A stretch of 33,015 nucleotides of DNA from positions 1-33,015 of the forward strand of contig JAFDZY010000209.1 of NCBI GenBank assembly GCA_018266685.1. Reading direction: 5' to 3'. The translations under genes and the position numbers were made by a program. This document shows positions 1 through 7,402 of this stretch, piece by piece. Each line of letters begins with the position of its first letter. Position 1 is the first letter of the stretch. The stretch is from Bacteroidota bacterium (GTDB lineage: Bacteria; Bacteroidota; Bacteroidia; Flavobacteriales_F; PHOS-HE28). The notes beneath the pieces were generated by a model. It was not told where the DNA came from. It did no database searches and saw only the letters and a list, made by a program, of their open reading frames with translations.

Positions 1-1030
1 ATGCGTCGGCGGAGAATTGCTCCAGGAAGCGCACGTCGTTTTCCCAATACAGGCGCAGGTCGGGCACGCGGTACAAAAGCTGTGCGATGCGCTCCACGCC
101 CATGCCGAAGGCAAAGCCGCTGTACACCTCCGGGTCGATGCCGCAATTGGTGAGCACGGCGGGGTCCACCATGCCGCAGCCCATGATTTCCACCCAGCCG
201 CTGTGCTTGCACACGGTGCAGCCCTTTCCGCCACAGATCGTGCAGCTCATGTCCACCTCGGCGCTGGGCTCGGTGAAGGGGAAGTAGCTGGGGCGCATGC
301 GGATGTTGACTTCGGGACCGAAGAGGCTCTTGGCAAAGTAGTCCAGCGTGCCCTTCAGTTCCGCAAAGCTCACGCCCTTGTCCACATACAGCCCTTCCAC
401 CTGGTGGAACATGCAGTGTGCGCGGGCGCTGATGGCCTCGTTGCGGTATACACGCCCCGGAGACACGGTGCGGAAGGGCGGCTTTCCGCTTTCCATCACG
501 CGCACTTGTACGCTGCTGGTGTGGGTGCGCAGGGCGTGCTCGCCGGGGCCTTCCACAAAGAAGGTGTCCTGCATGTCGCGCGCAGGATGCTCCGGCGGGA
601 AGTTGAGCGCGCCGAAGTTGTGCCGGTCGTCCTCCACCTCCGGGCCTTGGCTCACGGTGTAGCCGATGCGGGCGAAGATGCCGGTGATGCGCTGGCGCAC
701 AATGCTGATGGGGTGCAGGCTGCCCGGTGCCCCGGAAAAGGCCGGGCGCGTAACGTCGGTGGCCGGGCCGGTGCTGCCGGCGGGCCGGGATTCCGCCGCT
801 GCCTTCAATTCCTCCCAGCGTTCACGGGCGGCGTTTTTCAACTGGTTCAACCGTTGGCCCCATTGGCGTTTTTGGTCCGGGGGGACCAGCTTCAGTTCAT
901 CCAGCAGGGTGGTCACCAGGCCATTGCGGCCCAGCATGGCCACGCGGAAGGCTTCCACAGCGGCGGCATCGGTGGCTTTTGCAGCGGCAATTGCGCCCTC
1001 TGCGTCGGCTATGCGTTGTTCAAGGCTCAT
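1..1030 (-). CDS. pheS: Phenylalanine--tRNA ligase alpha subunit (3' end cut by window)
   Basis: Class II aminoacyl-tRNA synthetase alpha subunit that, with PheT, charges tRNA-Phe in the cytoplasm. The reading frame is open from ATG at 1030 to the window edge (343 codons), so only the last few residues and the stop are missing. Visible family motifs are the helical N-terminal coiled-coil arm, GPEVEDDRHNF, the motif 2 stretch with VYRNEAISARAHCMFHQVEG, SYFPFTEPSAEVD, a CxxC...CxxC cysteine cluster, and motif 3 GFAFGMGVERIA close to the end. The start codon overlaps the stop of the upstream cyclophilin gene as ATGA (1027-1030), so the two are probably translationally coupled. Identity is secure. 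Confidence 0.96.
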   Translation of the reverse strand, partial: MSLEQRIADAEGAIAAAKATDAAAVEAFRVAMLGRNGLVTTLLDELKLVPPDQKRQWGQRLNQLKNAARERWEELKAAAESRPAGSTGPATDVTRPAFSGAPGSLHPISIVRQRITGIFARIGYTVSQGPEVEDDRHNFGALNFPPEHPARDMQDTFFVEGPGEHALRTHTSSVQVRVMESGKPPFRTVSPGRVYRNEAISARAHCMFHQVEGLYVDKGVSFAELKGTLDYFAKSLFGPEVNIRMRPSYFPFTEPSAEVDMSCTICGGKGCTVCKHSGWVEIMGCGMVDPAVLTNCGIDPEVYSGFAFGMGVERIAQLLYRVPDLRLYWENDVRFLEQFSADA

Positions 1031-1737
1031 TGGATCACGCGCATCCACATGCGGATATCGGCCAATGGCCTGTCCTGGTTGTCACATGGCGTGCCGGCGA
1101 TGCGGTCCAGCACGTCAAAGCCCTCCACCAATTGCCCGAAGACGGTGTAGCTGCCGTCCAGGTGCGGAGCGCCTCCTTCAGTTTTGTACATGTCGATCTG
1201 CTCCGGTGTGTAGTGGATGGCGATACTGTCCGGGCGGCCGGTGTTGATCCGGGCCTCCATGCGGGCCAGGTCGGCCGGGGACCATTGGCGGCCTTGGACA
1301 ATGTAGAACTGGCTTCCGCTGCTGCGCTTTTCGGCGTTCACGTCATCCCCTTCGCGCGCGGCGGCCAACGCTCCTTTGCGGTGGATGAGTTCCGGCCTGA
1401 ACTCCGCAGGCAGCGTATAATCCGGACCACCGTTGCCCAGTTCCTTGGTGCGGTCGTCGGCCTTGCGGCTGTCCGGGTCGCCGCCTTGGATCATGAAGCC
1501 TTGGATCACGCGGTGGAAGAGGGTGCTGTCGTAGTAATGGGTGCGCACCAGCTTCAGAAAGTTGTCGCGGTGCAAGGGCGTTTCATTGTAGAGTTCCACC
1601 ACCATGCGCCCCGCCGTGGTGTTGATCTCCACCAAGTGCCGGGTTTCCTTCTTGGGGGATTGCGCCGCAGCGCCAGCGGCCAGGACGGCGAGAAGGCCCG
1701 CAACGAGCACCTTGCGGAGGGGGTATTGTGCAGGCAT
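1027..1737 (-). CDS. Secreted cyclophilin-type peptidyl-prolyl cis-trans isomerase
   Basis: A 236-residue cyclophilin that catalyses proline cis-trans isomerisation and helps extracytoplasmic protein folding. It begins with a signal peptide (KVLVAGLLAVLAAGAAAQ), then HLVEINTTAGRMVVELY, the catalytic-core motif FHRVIQGFMIQGGDP, SGSQFYIVQG and the closing HLDGSYTVFGQLVEGFDVLDRIA. A longer in-frame start at 1800 exists, but the ATG at 1737 directly precedes the signal peptide. A TACTTTTG -7 element lies at 1785-1792 on this strand. The stop overlaps the pheS start by 4 nt. There is an insertion between the FYIV and HLDG blocks compared with minimal cyclophilins, as is common in Bacteroidota secreted forms. 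Confidence 0.93.
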   Translation of the reverse strand: MPAQYPLRKVLVAGLLAVLAAGAAAQSPKKETRHLVEINTTAGRMVVELYNETPLHRDNFLKLVRTHYYDSTLFHRVIQGFMIQGGDPDSRKADDRTKELGNGGPDYTLPAEFRPELIHRKGALAAAREGDDVNAEKRSSGSQFYIVQGRQWSPADLARMEARINTGRPDSIAIHYTPEQIDMYKTEGGAPHLDGSYTVFGQLVEGFDVLDRIAGTPCDNQDRPLADIRMWMRVIQ

Positions 1738-1749
1738 GTGTTCAATCGC

Positions 1750-1757
1750 TATTTTTG
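1750..1757 (+). promoter_or_regulatory. Putative -7 promoter element (TATTTTTG) of the lipoprotein gene
   Basis: Exact match to the Bacteroidota -7 consensus TAnnTTTG, 52 nt before the ATG at 1809. No convincing -33 TTTG is present, although ATTG occurs at 1725-1728. It faces the cyclophilin promoter on the other strand. Confidence 0.45.
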
Positions 1758-1784
1758 GCAGCTTTGCAAATCGGCGAAGGCCGC

Positions 1785-1792
1785 CAAAAGTA
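1785..1792 (-). promoter_or_regulatory. Putative -7 promoter element (TACTTTTG) of the cyclophilin-pheS pair
   Basis: Exact match to TAnnTTTG on the minus strand, 48 nt upstream of the cyclophilin ATG. It would give a leader of about 40 nt. It overlaps the transcribed leader of the divergent lipoprotein gene. Confidence 0.45.
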
Positions 1793-1808
1793 ACCAACAC
1801 GTCCGCCC

Positions 1809-2192
1809 ATGTCCGCGAAGGCGCTTCTTGTTCCCGCCCTGTTGATCATCCTGGGTTCCGGCCTGGGCGCTTGCAACAAGGAAAAGGCCACCAAGGCGGA
1901 GATCACCGTTTTGGACACCGCAGGTGCTGCCGTAGCCGGGGCTTATGTGAAGCTCTACGCCAACCCCACAAACCCGCTGCAGGCGGACTTTTCCCGCCTC
2001 ACCATGGAGGGTACCACCAGCTCAGACGGCAAGGTGATCTTCGACTACTCGGATTTCTACAAGCGCGGGCAGGCCGGATTTGCGGTGCTGGACATCCTGG
2101 CAAAGAAGGATTCGCTTTCCGGAGATGGCATCATCCGCATTGAGGAAGAGCAGACCAACGAGGAGACGGTGGTGATCGCAGTGGGCAATTGA
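1809..2192 (+). CDS. Small lipoprotein with Ig-like/carboxypeptidase-regulatory-type domain
   Basis: A 127-residue protein with a hydrophobic signal sequence and lipobox LGAC (Cys22), so it is predicted to be lipidated and anchored in a membrane. The mature part reads ITVLDTAGAAVAGAYVKLY, then TSSDGKVIFDYSDFYKRGQAGFAVLDILA. This is the pattern of a single beta-sandwich domain of the carboxypeptidase regulatory/Ig-like kind, in which a 'decorated value' strand pair is followed by a 'T/S-DGKV' turn. No catalytic residues are evident. Its function is unknown; a structural or binding role at the cell surface is inferred. It is divergent from the cyclophilin gene and converges with the next gene, leaving a 17-nt gap. 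Confidence 0.8.
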   Translation: MSAKALLVPALLIILGSGLGACNKEKATKAEITVLDTAGAAVAGAYVKLYANPTNPLQADFSRLTMEGTTSSDGKVIFDYSDFYKRGQAGFAVLDILAKKDSLSGDGIIRIEEEQTNEETVVIAVGN

Positions 2193-2209
2193 TCGTCCCG
2201 CGAAACCGT

Positions 2210-2545
2210 TCAGTGTCCGTCGAAGTATTGGAGGATCGCCTCCTTCATCAATCGTTCCTGTTCCTTCGCGTTCAGCACCGGAAGGTCCCTTACGCGCTCA
2301 AAATGGGGCCAGCCATCGGCATCGCGCCCCAGTTCCCTGTAGTAGCCATAAGGGGTGAGCAGCACGGAAATGGCGATGTGCATCAGGTTCACCTTTTCAT
2401 CCTTCTTGAAATCACGCGCATGCTGGCCAAGCTCCTGCACACCGATCAGGAAAAGCAGTCCGTTGAGGTCCACGGGCATGCCGAAGCGGCTTTCCATTTT
2501 CGTGGCGAGCTCGCGCCAACGCTTCTCAAACACCAGGTCAAACAT
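2210..2545 (-). CDS. Conserved hypothetical protein (111 aa)
   Basis: A soluble 111-residue protein with no signal peptide or membrane segment. It is mostly predicted helical, with regularly charged residues (FDLVFEKRWRELATKMES, MHIAISVLLTPYGYYRELG, and a C-terminal KEQERLMKEAILQYFDGH). I do not recognise a named domain, but its composition and codon use look like a real cytoplasmic gene, and its start and stop fit tightly between neighbours. A TACCTTCG element (7 of 8 to TAnnTTTG) lies at 2588-2595 on this strand, 43 nt upstream. It converges with the lipoprotein gene and is divergent from cvpA. Confidence 0.75.
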   Translation of the reverse strand: MFDLVFEKRWRELATKMESRFGMPVDLNGLLFLIGVQELGQHARDFKKDEKVNLMHIAISVLLTPYGYYRELGRDADGWPHFERVRDLPVLNAKEQERLMKEAILQYFDGH

Positions 2546-2636
2546 TTGGATGGCCCCGCACGGCCGTGATGGCGGGGACGGGGGCCGCGAAGGTAGGCTC
2601 CGGGCCTTGCGGCGCCGGAATGGCGGGCACGGCTTC

Positions 2637-2644
2637 TATCTTGC
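2637..2644 (+). promoter_or_regulatory. Putative -7 element 12 nt before the cvpA start
   Basis: TATCTTGC resembles the Bacteroidota -7 element TAnnTTTG. Its first T is exactly 12 nt before the ATG, so transcription would start at or next to the start codon. Confidence 0.35.
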
Positions 2645-2648
2645 ACGC

Positions 2649-3164
2649 ATGAACTGGTTGGACTGGGTGCTGCTGGCCGTATTGGTGCTCGCGGCGATAA
2701 AGGGATTCATGCGTGGCTTCGTGGTGGAACTTGCATCCCTGCTGGGCATCGTATTGGGCATATGGGTGGCTTCACACTACAACGGGCGGGTGGCCGGATG
2801 GGCAGGGCTGAACCTGGACCATGAAGTGCTCTCCTTCGCCGTCACCTTCCTTGCCGTGCTGGTGCTGGTGCATTTGCTTGCCAAGGCGATCACCAAAGCC
2901 ATGGACCTGGCCATGCTGAGCCTGCCGAACAAGGTGGCGGGCACCGTGTTCGGCATGGTGCGATCAGCCTTCATACTAAGTGTACTGCTCAATCTGCTCC
3001 TGGCCAGGGCAGGCGGGAAGGATCTGCTGCCGCAATCCGCCGTGCAGGGTTCCGCGCTTTACGGGCCGCTGCGGAGTTTTGCACCCTTTATTGTACCTGC
3101 GCTGGGTGAAAGCAAATGGCTGCAGCGCGCCATTGATGAGGTGAAGCAAGGCGTGGACTTATAG
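2649..3164 (+). CDS. cvpA: CvpA family integral membrane protein
   Basis: A 171-residue inner-membrane protein of the CvpA family (colicin V production/cell-envelope related; biochemical activity not established). It has four predicted membrane helices: LDWVLLAVLVLAAIKGFMRG, VELASLLGIVLGIWVASHY, VLSFAVTFLAVLVLVHLLA, and VFGMVRSAFILSVLLNLLL. The N-terminal 'N-W-x-D-x-V...K-G-x-x-R-G' pattern and the helix ending KVAGTVFGMVRSAFILS are typical of the family. The start chosen is the ATG directly before this pattern; the open frame extends further upstream but without any family sequence. A TATCTTGC element ends 4 nt before the ATG, so the mRNA may be leaderless. Confidence 0.92.
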   Translation: MNWLDWVLLAVLVLAAIKGFMRGFVVELASLLGIVLGIWVASHYNGRVAGWAGLNLDHEVLSFAVTFLAVLVLVHLLAKAITKAMDLAMLSLPNKVAGTVFGMVRSAFILSVLLNLLLARAGGKDLLPQSAVQGSALYGPLRSFAPFIVPALGESKWLQRAIDEVKQGVDL

Positions 3165-3214
3165 TGGGCTGGGACTGGTTGCCAAACCTCATTTTTCAAC
3201 GGAAGGGGATACGG

Positions 3215-3222
3215 TAGCTTCG
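3215..3222 (+). promoter_or_regulatory. Putative -7 element 12 nt before the Cys/Met enzyme start
   Basis: TAGCTTCG (TAnnTTTG with one mismatch) is followed by CGGA and then ATG at 3227. This is the same 12-nt geometry as at cvpA and predicts a leaderless transcript. Confidence 0.35.
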
Positions 3223-3226
3223 CGGA

Positions 3227-4471
3227 ATGACCGACCGCAAGCTCCGCCCCGAAAGCCTGATGATGAGCCACGGCTACAAGCCGGAGCTCAGCCAAGGCGC
3301 CGTGAAGTGCCCCATCTTCCAAACCAGCACCTTCGTGTTCCAAAAGGCGGAGGACGGCAAGGCCTTTTTTGAAGTGGCCTACGGGCTGCGCGAGCAGGGG
3401 GAAACGGAGGAACTGGGGTTGATCTACAGCCGGTTGAACAACCCGGACCTGGAGATCCTGGAGGACCGCCTATCGCTGTGGGACGGTGCTGGGGATTGCG
3501 CCGTGTTCGAGAGCGGCATGAGCGCCATCACCACCACCCTGCTGGAATTTCTTTCCCCCGGCGATGTGCTGCTGTTCAGCAATCCGATCTATGGCGGCAC
3601 GGACCATTTCATCAAGCAAACATTGACGCGCTTTGGGGTGGAAGTGATCGGGTTTTACCCGTGGGAACAAGACCGGCTGGAGGAACTCGTCCGCAAGAGC
3701 GGCAAAGCTGACCGCCTGCGCATGATCTATGTGGAAACCCCGGCCAATCCCACCAACATCCTGATCGATGTTGCCGCTTGCAGCCGCCTGGCAAAACAGT
3801 TGGGCCGTGCGGACAAGCCGGTGATCGTGGCGGTGGACAACACCTACATGGGGCCGCTATGGCAGCATCCGCTGGCGCACGGGGCGGACTTGGTGCTCTA
3901 TTCGGCCACGAAATACATCGGTGGCCACAGCGATGTGATCGCGGGGGCGTGCTTAGGCAGCAAGGAACTGATCGCGCGGGTGAAGGGCATGCGCACCTTC
4001 CTGGGCTGCATGGCGGGGCCGTGGACGGGCTGGCTGCTGTTGCGCAGCTTGGAAACGCTGAAGCCGCGCATGGAAACGCAGGCGCGGAATGCCGCGCAGG
4101 TTGCCGCATTCCTCAAGGGCCATCCCAAGGTGAAGAAGGTTCACTACCTCGGTTTTCTGGACACGCCGGAACAACAGGCCATTTTCGATGCCCAATGCTT
4201 GAGCGCCGGCGCCATGCTTGCGTTCGACATCCAGGGCGGCGAAGCGGAAGCGTTCCGTTTCCTCAATGCACTGAAGCTGGTGAAGCTGGCGGTGAGCTTG
4301 GGCAGCACGGAATCACTGGCGGAACATCCGGCCACCATGACGCATGTGGGCGTGGACCCCGTGGAGCGCGAAAAGCTCGGCATCACCGGTGGCCTGGTGC
4401 GCTTGAGCGTTGGTGTGGAACACCCGGAGGACCTGATCTGGGATTTGGAGCAGGCGCTGGAGGCGGTGTGA
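3227..4471 (+). CDS. Cystathionine gamma-synthase/methionine gamma-lyase family PLP enzyme
   Basis: A 414-residue member of the Cys/Met metabolism PLP-dependent family (fold type I), which handles gamma- or beta-elimination or replacement on sulfur amino acids. The PLP lysine is K229 in LYSATKYIGGHSD. Other active-site motifs visible are YSRLNNP (67-73, phosphate-binding Tyr/Arg from the partner subunit), FESGMSA (94-100), NPIYGGT (119-125, stacking Tyr122), the VDNTYM aspartate (D204) and the C-terminal GLVRLSVGVEHPEDLIWDLEQAL. Length is normal for the family. Sequence alone does not separate methionine gamma-lyase, cystathionine gamma-lyase and gamma-synthase activity. The gene stands alone between convergent or divergent neighbours and has its own -7 element. 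Confidence 0.92.
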   Translation: MTDRKLRPESLMMSHGYKPELSQGAVKCPIFQTSTFVFQKAEDGKAFFEVAYGLREQGETEELGLIYSRLNNPDLEILEDRLSLWDGAGDCAVFESGMSAITTTLLEFLSPGDVLLFSNPIYGGTDHFIKQTLTRFGVEVIGFYPWEQDRLEELVRKSGKADRLRMIYVETPANPTNILIDVAACSRLAKQLGRADKPVIVAVDNTYMGPLWQHPLAHGADLVLYSATKYIGGHSDVIAGACLGSKELIARVKGMRTFLGCMAGPWTGWLLLRSLETLKPRMETQARNAAQVAAFLKGHPKVKKVHYLGFLDTPEQQAIFDAQCLSAGAMLAFDIQGGEAEAFRFLNALKLVKLAVSLGSTESLAEHPATMTHVGVDPVEREKLGITGGLVRLSVGVEHPEDLIWDLEQALEAV

Positions 4472-4518
4472 GCCGCATACCTTGTACTGCAAGGGCGAGA
4501 CGAAGTAGAAAGCCTTTG

Positions 4519-4603
4519 TTCGCAGGGCGTAGTTCGCAGGACGTAGTTCGTAGGGGTGTGAGGATCGCGTCACTATGAACTACATCCTGCGCCCTACGTC
4601 CTG
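4519..4603. repeat. Intergenic tandem/inverted repeat cluster (GGGCGTAGTTCGCAG family)
   Basis: The gap contains three successive variants of TTCGCAGGgCGTAG on the plus strand (about 4519-4555). They are followed by an inverted variant (CTACATCCTGCGCCCTACG, about 4580-4598), so the region can fold into a long hairpin. A further copy of GGGCGTAGTTCGCAG occurs at about 30953-30967, so it is a dispersed repeat. The position between convergent genes fits a REP-like or terminator-associated element. Confidence 0.6.
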
Positions 4604-4620
4604 TTCCTCCTTTCCTGCAA

Positions 4621-6084
4621 TCAATACACCATCAATCTTGGCTCGGTCATCTCTTCCATGGCGTAGCGCAGGCCCTCGCGGCCCAGGCCGCTGTCCTTCA
4701 CGCCGCCGTAGGGCATGCTGTCGATGCGGAAGCCGGGGATGCCGTTGATGATCACACCGCCCACTTCCAGTTCGGCATGGGCCTGCTTCACGTGCGCGAA
4801 ATTGTTAGTGAACACCCCCGCCTGCAGGCCGTAGCTGCTGTCGTTCACCCGGGCGATGCCCTCGGCGAAGTCTTGCACGGGCTCGATCACGGTGATGGGG
4901 CCGAAGACCTCGGCACAATCCACCTTCATGGAGCGCTTGGTGCCGGTGAGCAGCGTGGCGGCGAATACGTTGCGTTCCGCATCCACGGGCTTGCCGCCGG
5001 CAAGCAGCGTGGCGCCGCCCTTCACGGCCTCGTCCACCCAAGTGCCGATGCGCTCAAAGTCGCCCTTGCCGATCAAGGGGCCCACGCTCACCGCCGGGTC
5101 TGCGGGGTCGCCGCTTTTCAGGGCATTGAACTCCTGGGCCAGCAGATTGCTGAATTTTTCGAACTCAGGCTTCACCACGAACACGCGCTGGGTGCTGATG
5201 CAGGTTTGGCCCGCGTAGAGGTTGGCCCCGATGGCCACGTTCTTGGCCACGGTGGCCAGGTCCATGCCTTCATCCACGATCACTGCGGCGTTGCCGCCCA
5301 GCTCCAGGGTCACCTTCTTTTTGCCGCTGATGGCCTTCAGGTTCCAACCCACGGCATCACTGCCGGTGAAGCTGAGCATGGCGATGCGGTCGTCCTTCAC
5401 CATCGTTTCCGTAAGGCCGGTGGCGCAAACGAACACGCTGAACCCGCCTTGGGGCCAGCCGATCTCCTCGATCATCTTGCCGAGCACCAGGGCGCTCAGG
5501 GGCGTTTTCTTGGCGGGTTTCAGCACCACGGGGCAACCCACGGCCATGGCCGGAGCCACCTTGTGCAGTACCAAGTTCAGCGGGAAATTGAACGGGGTGA
5601 CGGCCAGCACCACGCCGGCGGGAATGCGTTTGGTAAAAGCGGTTTTGCCGGTGCCCTTGCCGAAGTCGATGGGGGTCATTTCCCCGGCGAAGCGCAGGGC
5701 CTCCGCGGCGGCGGTGCGCACCGTGGTAAGGCTGCGGGCAATCTCGTCCCGCGCATAGCCAATGGGCTTGCCGGCCTCCTGTACGATCAGCTTGGCCAGT
5801 TCCTCCTTTCGGGCTTCCATCAGCCGGGCCAGTGCTTCAAGCTTCTCGCTGCGCTCCCCGGCGCTCAAGTGCCGCAGCGCGGGCCTGCTGGCAAAGGCTG
5901 CGGCTACGGCTTCCTCCACCTGTGCGGCGGTGGCCAAGGGCAACTTGGCCAGTTCGGTGCCGTGGTATTTGTCCACCACGGTGGTGAACTTGCCGTCACC
6001 TTCCTTGTGCCAGGTGCCGTTGATGTAGTTGGCCTGGGGGTACAGTGAATGCTTCAAAGCGGGGGCGTCAAGGGTTTGCGACAT
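4621..6084 (-). CDS. NAD(P)-dependent aldehyde dehydrogenase
   Basis: A 487-residue enzyme of the aldehyde dehydrogenase superfamily, oxidising an aldehyde to a carboxylate. Seen motifs: TPFNFPLN with the oxyanion Asn (N166), cofactor lysine in VVLKPAKKTP (K189), FTGSDAVG, catalytic glutamate E261 in LELGG, nucleophile C295 in AGQTCIS, EVFGPITV and the C-terminal PYGGVKDSGLGREG. The best-fitting subgroup is the one with glyceraldehyde/lactaldehyde/phosphonoacetaldehyde dehydrogenases, but the substrate is not certain. The open frame extends to 6276; ATG at 6084 is chosen because it begins the family sequence and follows a perfect -7 element. In the amine-metabolism context it could oxidise an amino-aldehyde (inference). 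Confidence 0.93.
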   Translation of the reverse strand: MSQTLDAPALKHSLYPQANYINGTWHKEGDGKFTTVVDKYHGTELAKLPLATAAQVEEAVAAAFASRPALRHLSAGERSEKLEALARLMEARKEELAKLIVQEAGKPIGYARDEIARSLTTVRTAAAEALRFAGEMTPIDFGKGTGKTAFTKRIPAGVVLAVTPFNFPLNLVLHKVAPAMAVGCPVVLKPAKKTPLSALVLGKMIEEIGWPQGGFSVFVCATGLTETMVKDDRIAMLSFTGSDAVGWNLKAISGKKKVTLELGGNAAVIVDEGMDLATVAKNVAIGANLYAGQTCISTQRVFVVKPEFEKFSNLLAQEFNALKSGDPADPAVSVGPLIGKGDFERIGTWVDEAVKGGATLLAGGKPVDAERNVFAATLLTGTKRSMKVDCAEVFGPITVIEPVQDFAEGIARVNDSSYGLQAGVFTNNFAHVKQAHAELEVGGVIINGIPGFRIDSMPYGGVKDSGLGREGLRYAMEEMTEPRLMVY

Positions 6085-6091
6085 GGTGCGG

Positions 6092-6099
6092 CAAAGGTA
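6092..6099 (-). promoter_or_regulatory. -7 promoter element of the aldehyde dehydrogenase gene (TACCTTTG)
   Basis: Exact TAnnTTTG match on the minus strand ending 7 nt before the ATG at 6084. It implies a very short leader and supports the chosen start. Confidence 0.5.
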
Positions 6100-6171
6100 C
6101 CGATTGCTGGCGGGAGGGTTCAACCCCGCTTGGGCAAACGCCTCTACCGAGCTGATGTGAGGGTTTGTGAA

Positions 6172-6252
6172 GGGTCTTCGGCTCCGCTCAGGCCAGAGTG
6201 GGCTATTGAGATAATCATTAAGAGAGTCCGGCCTGAGCGGAGCCGAAGGCCC
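6172..6252. repeat. REP-like long palindrome, copy 1
   Basis: Two 23-nt arms (6172-6194 and 6230-6252) are inverted complements with a single mismatch and contain CCTTCGGCTCCGCTCAGG/CCTGAGCGGAGCCGAAGG. They enclose a 35-nt loop. A second copy with a similar loop (ctattga..ataagagag) is at 25466-25585, and a disrupted third copy is at 30987-31027. The element lies between two minus-strand genes. The remainder of the gap (6253-6341) holds no gene I can support. Confidence 0.8.
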
Positions 6253-6341
6253 AACGATGAAGCCTGATAAGACCACCGTGCTGCTCTATGAAGCACGACC
6301 ATACTGAAGTATAGGTGCTGTTGCCCCGCCCCATTGATGGG

Positions 6342-7334
6342 CTACTTGGCCATATAACGCCCCACGGGCTTCAGCAGCACCACTTTCAGCTCCTGCTCGG
6401 TGAACTCCTTGAAGCCCACCTCCACATGTTGGTCGGGCCAGAAGACGCGCACGGTCTTCCGCTTGAGATCGTATGCCACGCCGTAGAGCGTGCCGAAGCC
6501 GCGCAGGTACTGCTGGTGGTAGAGCGGCGGCTTGAGGAAGCGCTTGAGCAGCTGGGCGCGGTCCACGTTTTCATCGCGGAGCAGTTCCTCCAGTTCCTCC
6601 CGGCGCCGCACCGTTTGGGTGAAGGCGGCATATTCCTCCCACTCCACCGCACCTTGGTGGTTGGTGCATACCGGCTGGGCCACCACCTTGGCGGGCCGGT
6701 CCGGGTTGAGGTAGGCCACGGCGTAGCGCCCCTCTTTGTCCAGCACCAGCACATTGTAGCTCATGTGTACGGGGATGCGGCTGAGCGCACGCACGGCCTG
6801 CTCGGTGGTGGAGCAGGTCTCCAGCACGTAGCGCACCACCAGCGGGATGCCGAAGCCCGTGCCGCTGACCTTGCGGCCACCGAAGGCCAGGGCCAGGCCA
6901 AGGCCGTCGGCGTTCATGCCGTCCAGCACGCCCCAGGCGCTGTCCTGAACGCCGATCACGGGCTTGAGCCATTCGGTGTAACGCATGCGCCCGTCGAAGT
7001 AGCGCGGGTCGTAATCGTAATTGCGGATCAGGGTGGGGTTGCCGCGCACCCACGCCGCCTGCGAGCAACCGGCCATGTACGGTGGAGGGCACCACATGCT
7101 CAGGAAGCGCGCCTCCAGATCACCGCCGCCCGCCAGCTCGCACAGCCGGTCGTAGGTGGGCAGCAGCTCGGGCATGTGTACGGTAAGGGCCCTGCGGCAC
7201 TCCTCACGGGAGGGGCGCGCCTCCTCGCCTTCGCCCGTCCACCAAGTGCGGTATAGCGGCCACACGCGCAGGAAGAACCGCTGCCAACGGTCGGAGGGCT
7301 TGGGTTCCCGGATGAATTTGAGCGTGATGTACAT
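6342..7334 (-). CDS. C45-family Ntn-hydrolase (acyltransferase/amidase-like)
   Basis: A 330-residue protein of the peptidase C45/isopenicillin-N acyltransferase-like branch of the Ntn-hydrolase superfamily. Members self-cleave at a Gly-Cys bond and use the new N-terminal Cys to hydrolyse or transfer amides (for example acyl-CoA:6-APA acyltransferase, and the insect Tan hydrolase of beta-alanyl amines). Here the likely site is GC at residues 89-90 (YMAGCSQAAW), followed by the family signature TLIRNYDYDP, DSAWGVLDGMNADGLGLALAFGG, and MSYNVLVLDKEGRYAVAYL. No signal peptide is seen. ATG at 7334 is preferred to a GTG at 7370 that lies in repeat sequence. Just upstream is the GxxExxY cassette, and beyond it an ATP-grasp ligase: a possible ligase/amidase pair. 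The substrate is unknown. Confidence 0.82.
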   Translation of the reverse strand: MYITLKFIREPKPSDRWQRFFLRVWPLYRTWWTGEGEEARPSREECRRALTVHMPELLPTYDRLCELAGGGDLEARFLSMWCPPPYMAGCSQAAWVRGNPTLIRNYDYDPRYFDGRMRYTEWLKPVIGVQDSAWGVLDGMNADGLGLALAFGGRKVSGTGFGIPLVVRYVLETCSTTEQAVRALSRIPVHMSYNVLVLDKEGRYAVAYLNPDRPAKVVAQPVCTNHQGAVEWEEYAAFTQTVRRREELEELLRDENVDRAQLLKRFLKPPLYHQQYLRGFGTLYGVAYDLKRKTVRVFWPDQHVEVGFKEFTEQELKVVLLKPVGRYMAK

Positions 7335-7346
7335 GTGGAGAGTGAA

Positions 7347-7367
7347 ACCGCAACGGCGCAACGACGC
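7347..7367. repeat. Left inverted repeat flanking the GxxExxY gene
   Basis: A 21-nt sequence starting ACCGCAACGGCG that is the perfect reverse complement of 7850-7870. It lies just beyond the 3' end of the GxxExxY gene and against the 5' end of the C45 gene, so it may mark the boundary of an inserted cassette. Confidence 0.7.
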
Positions 7368-7402
7368 CACGCAAAGGTTGGATGTCAGACCTGTTCCGTG
7401 AT

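Noticed and set aside
17-1150. Plus-strand open frame of 377 codons
   Set aside because: It is antisense to pheS and the cyclophilin gene; its Ala/His/Gly-rich composition is typical of an antisense shadow in GC-rich DNA, and the minus strand has clear family motifs.
4777-6048. Plus-strand 423-codon open frame
   Set aside because: Antisense to the aldehyde dehydrogenase gene, with no family sequence; the minus-strand protein has complete catalytic motifs.
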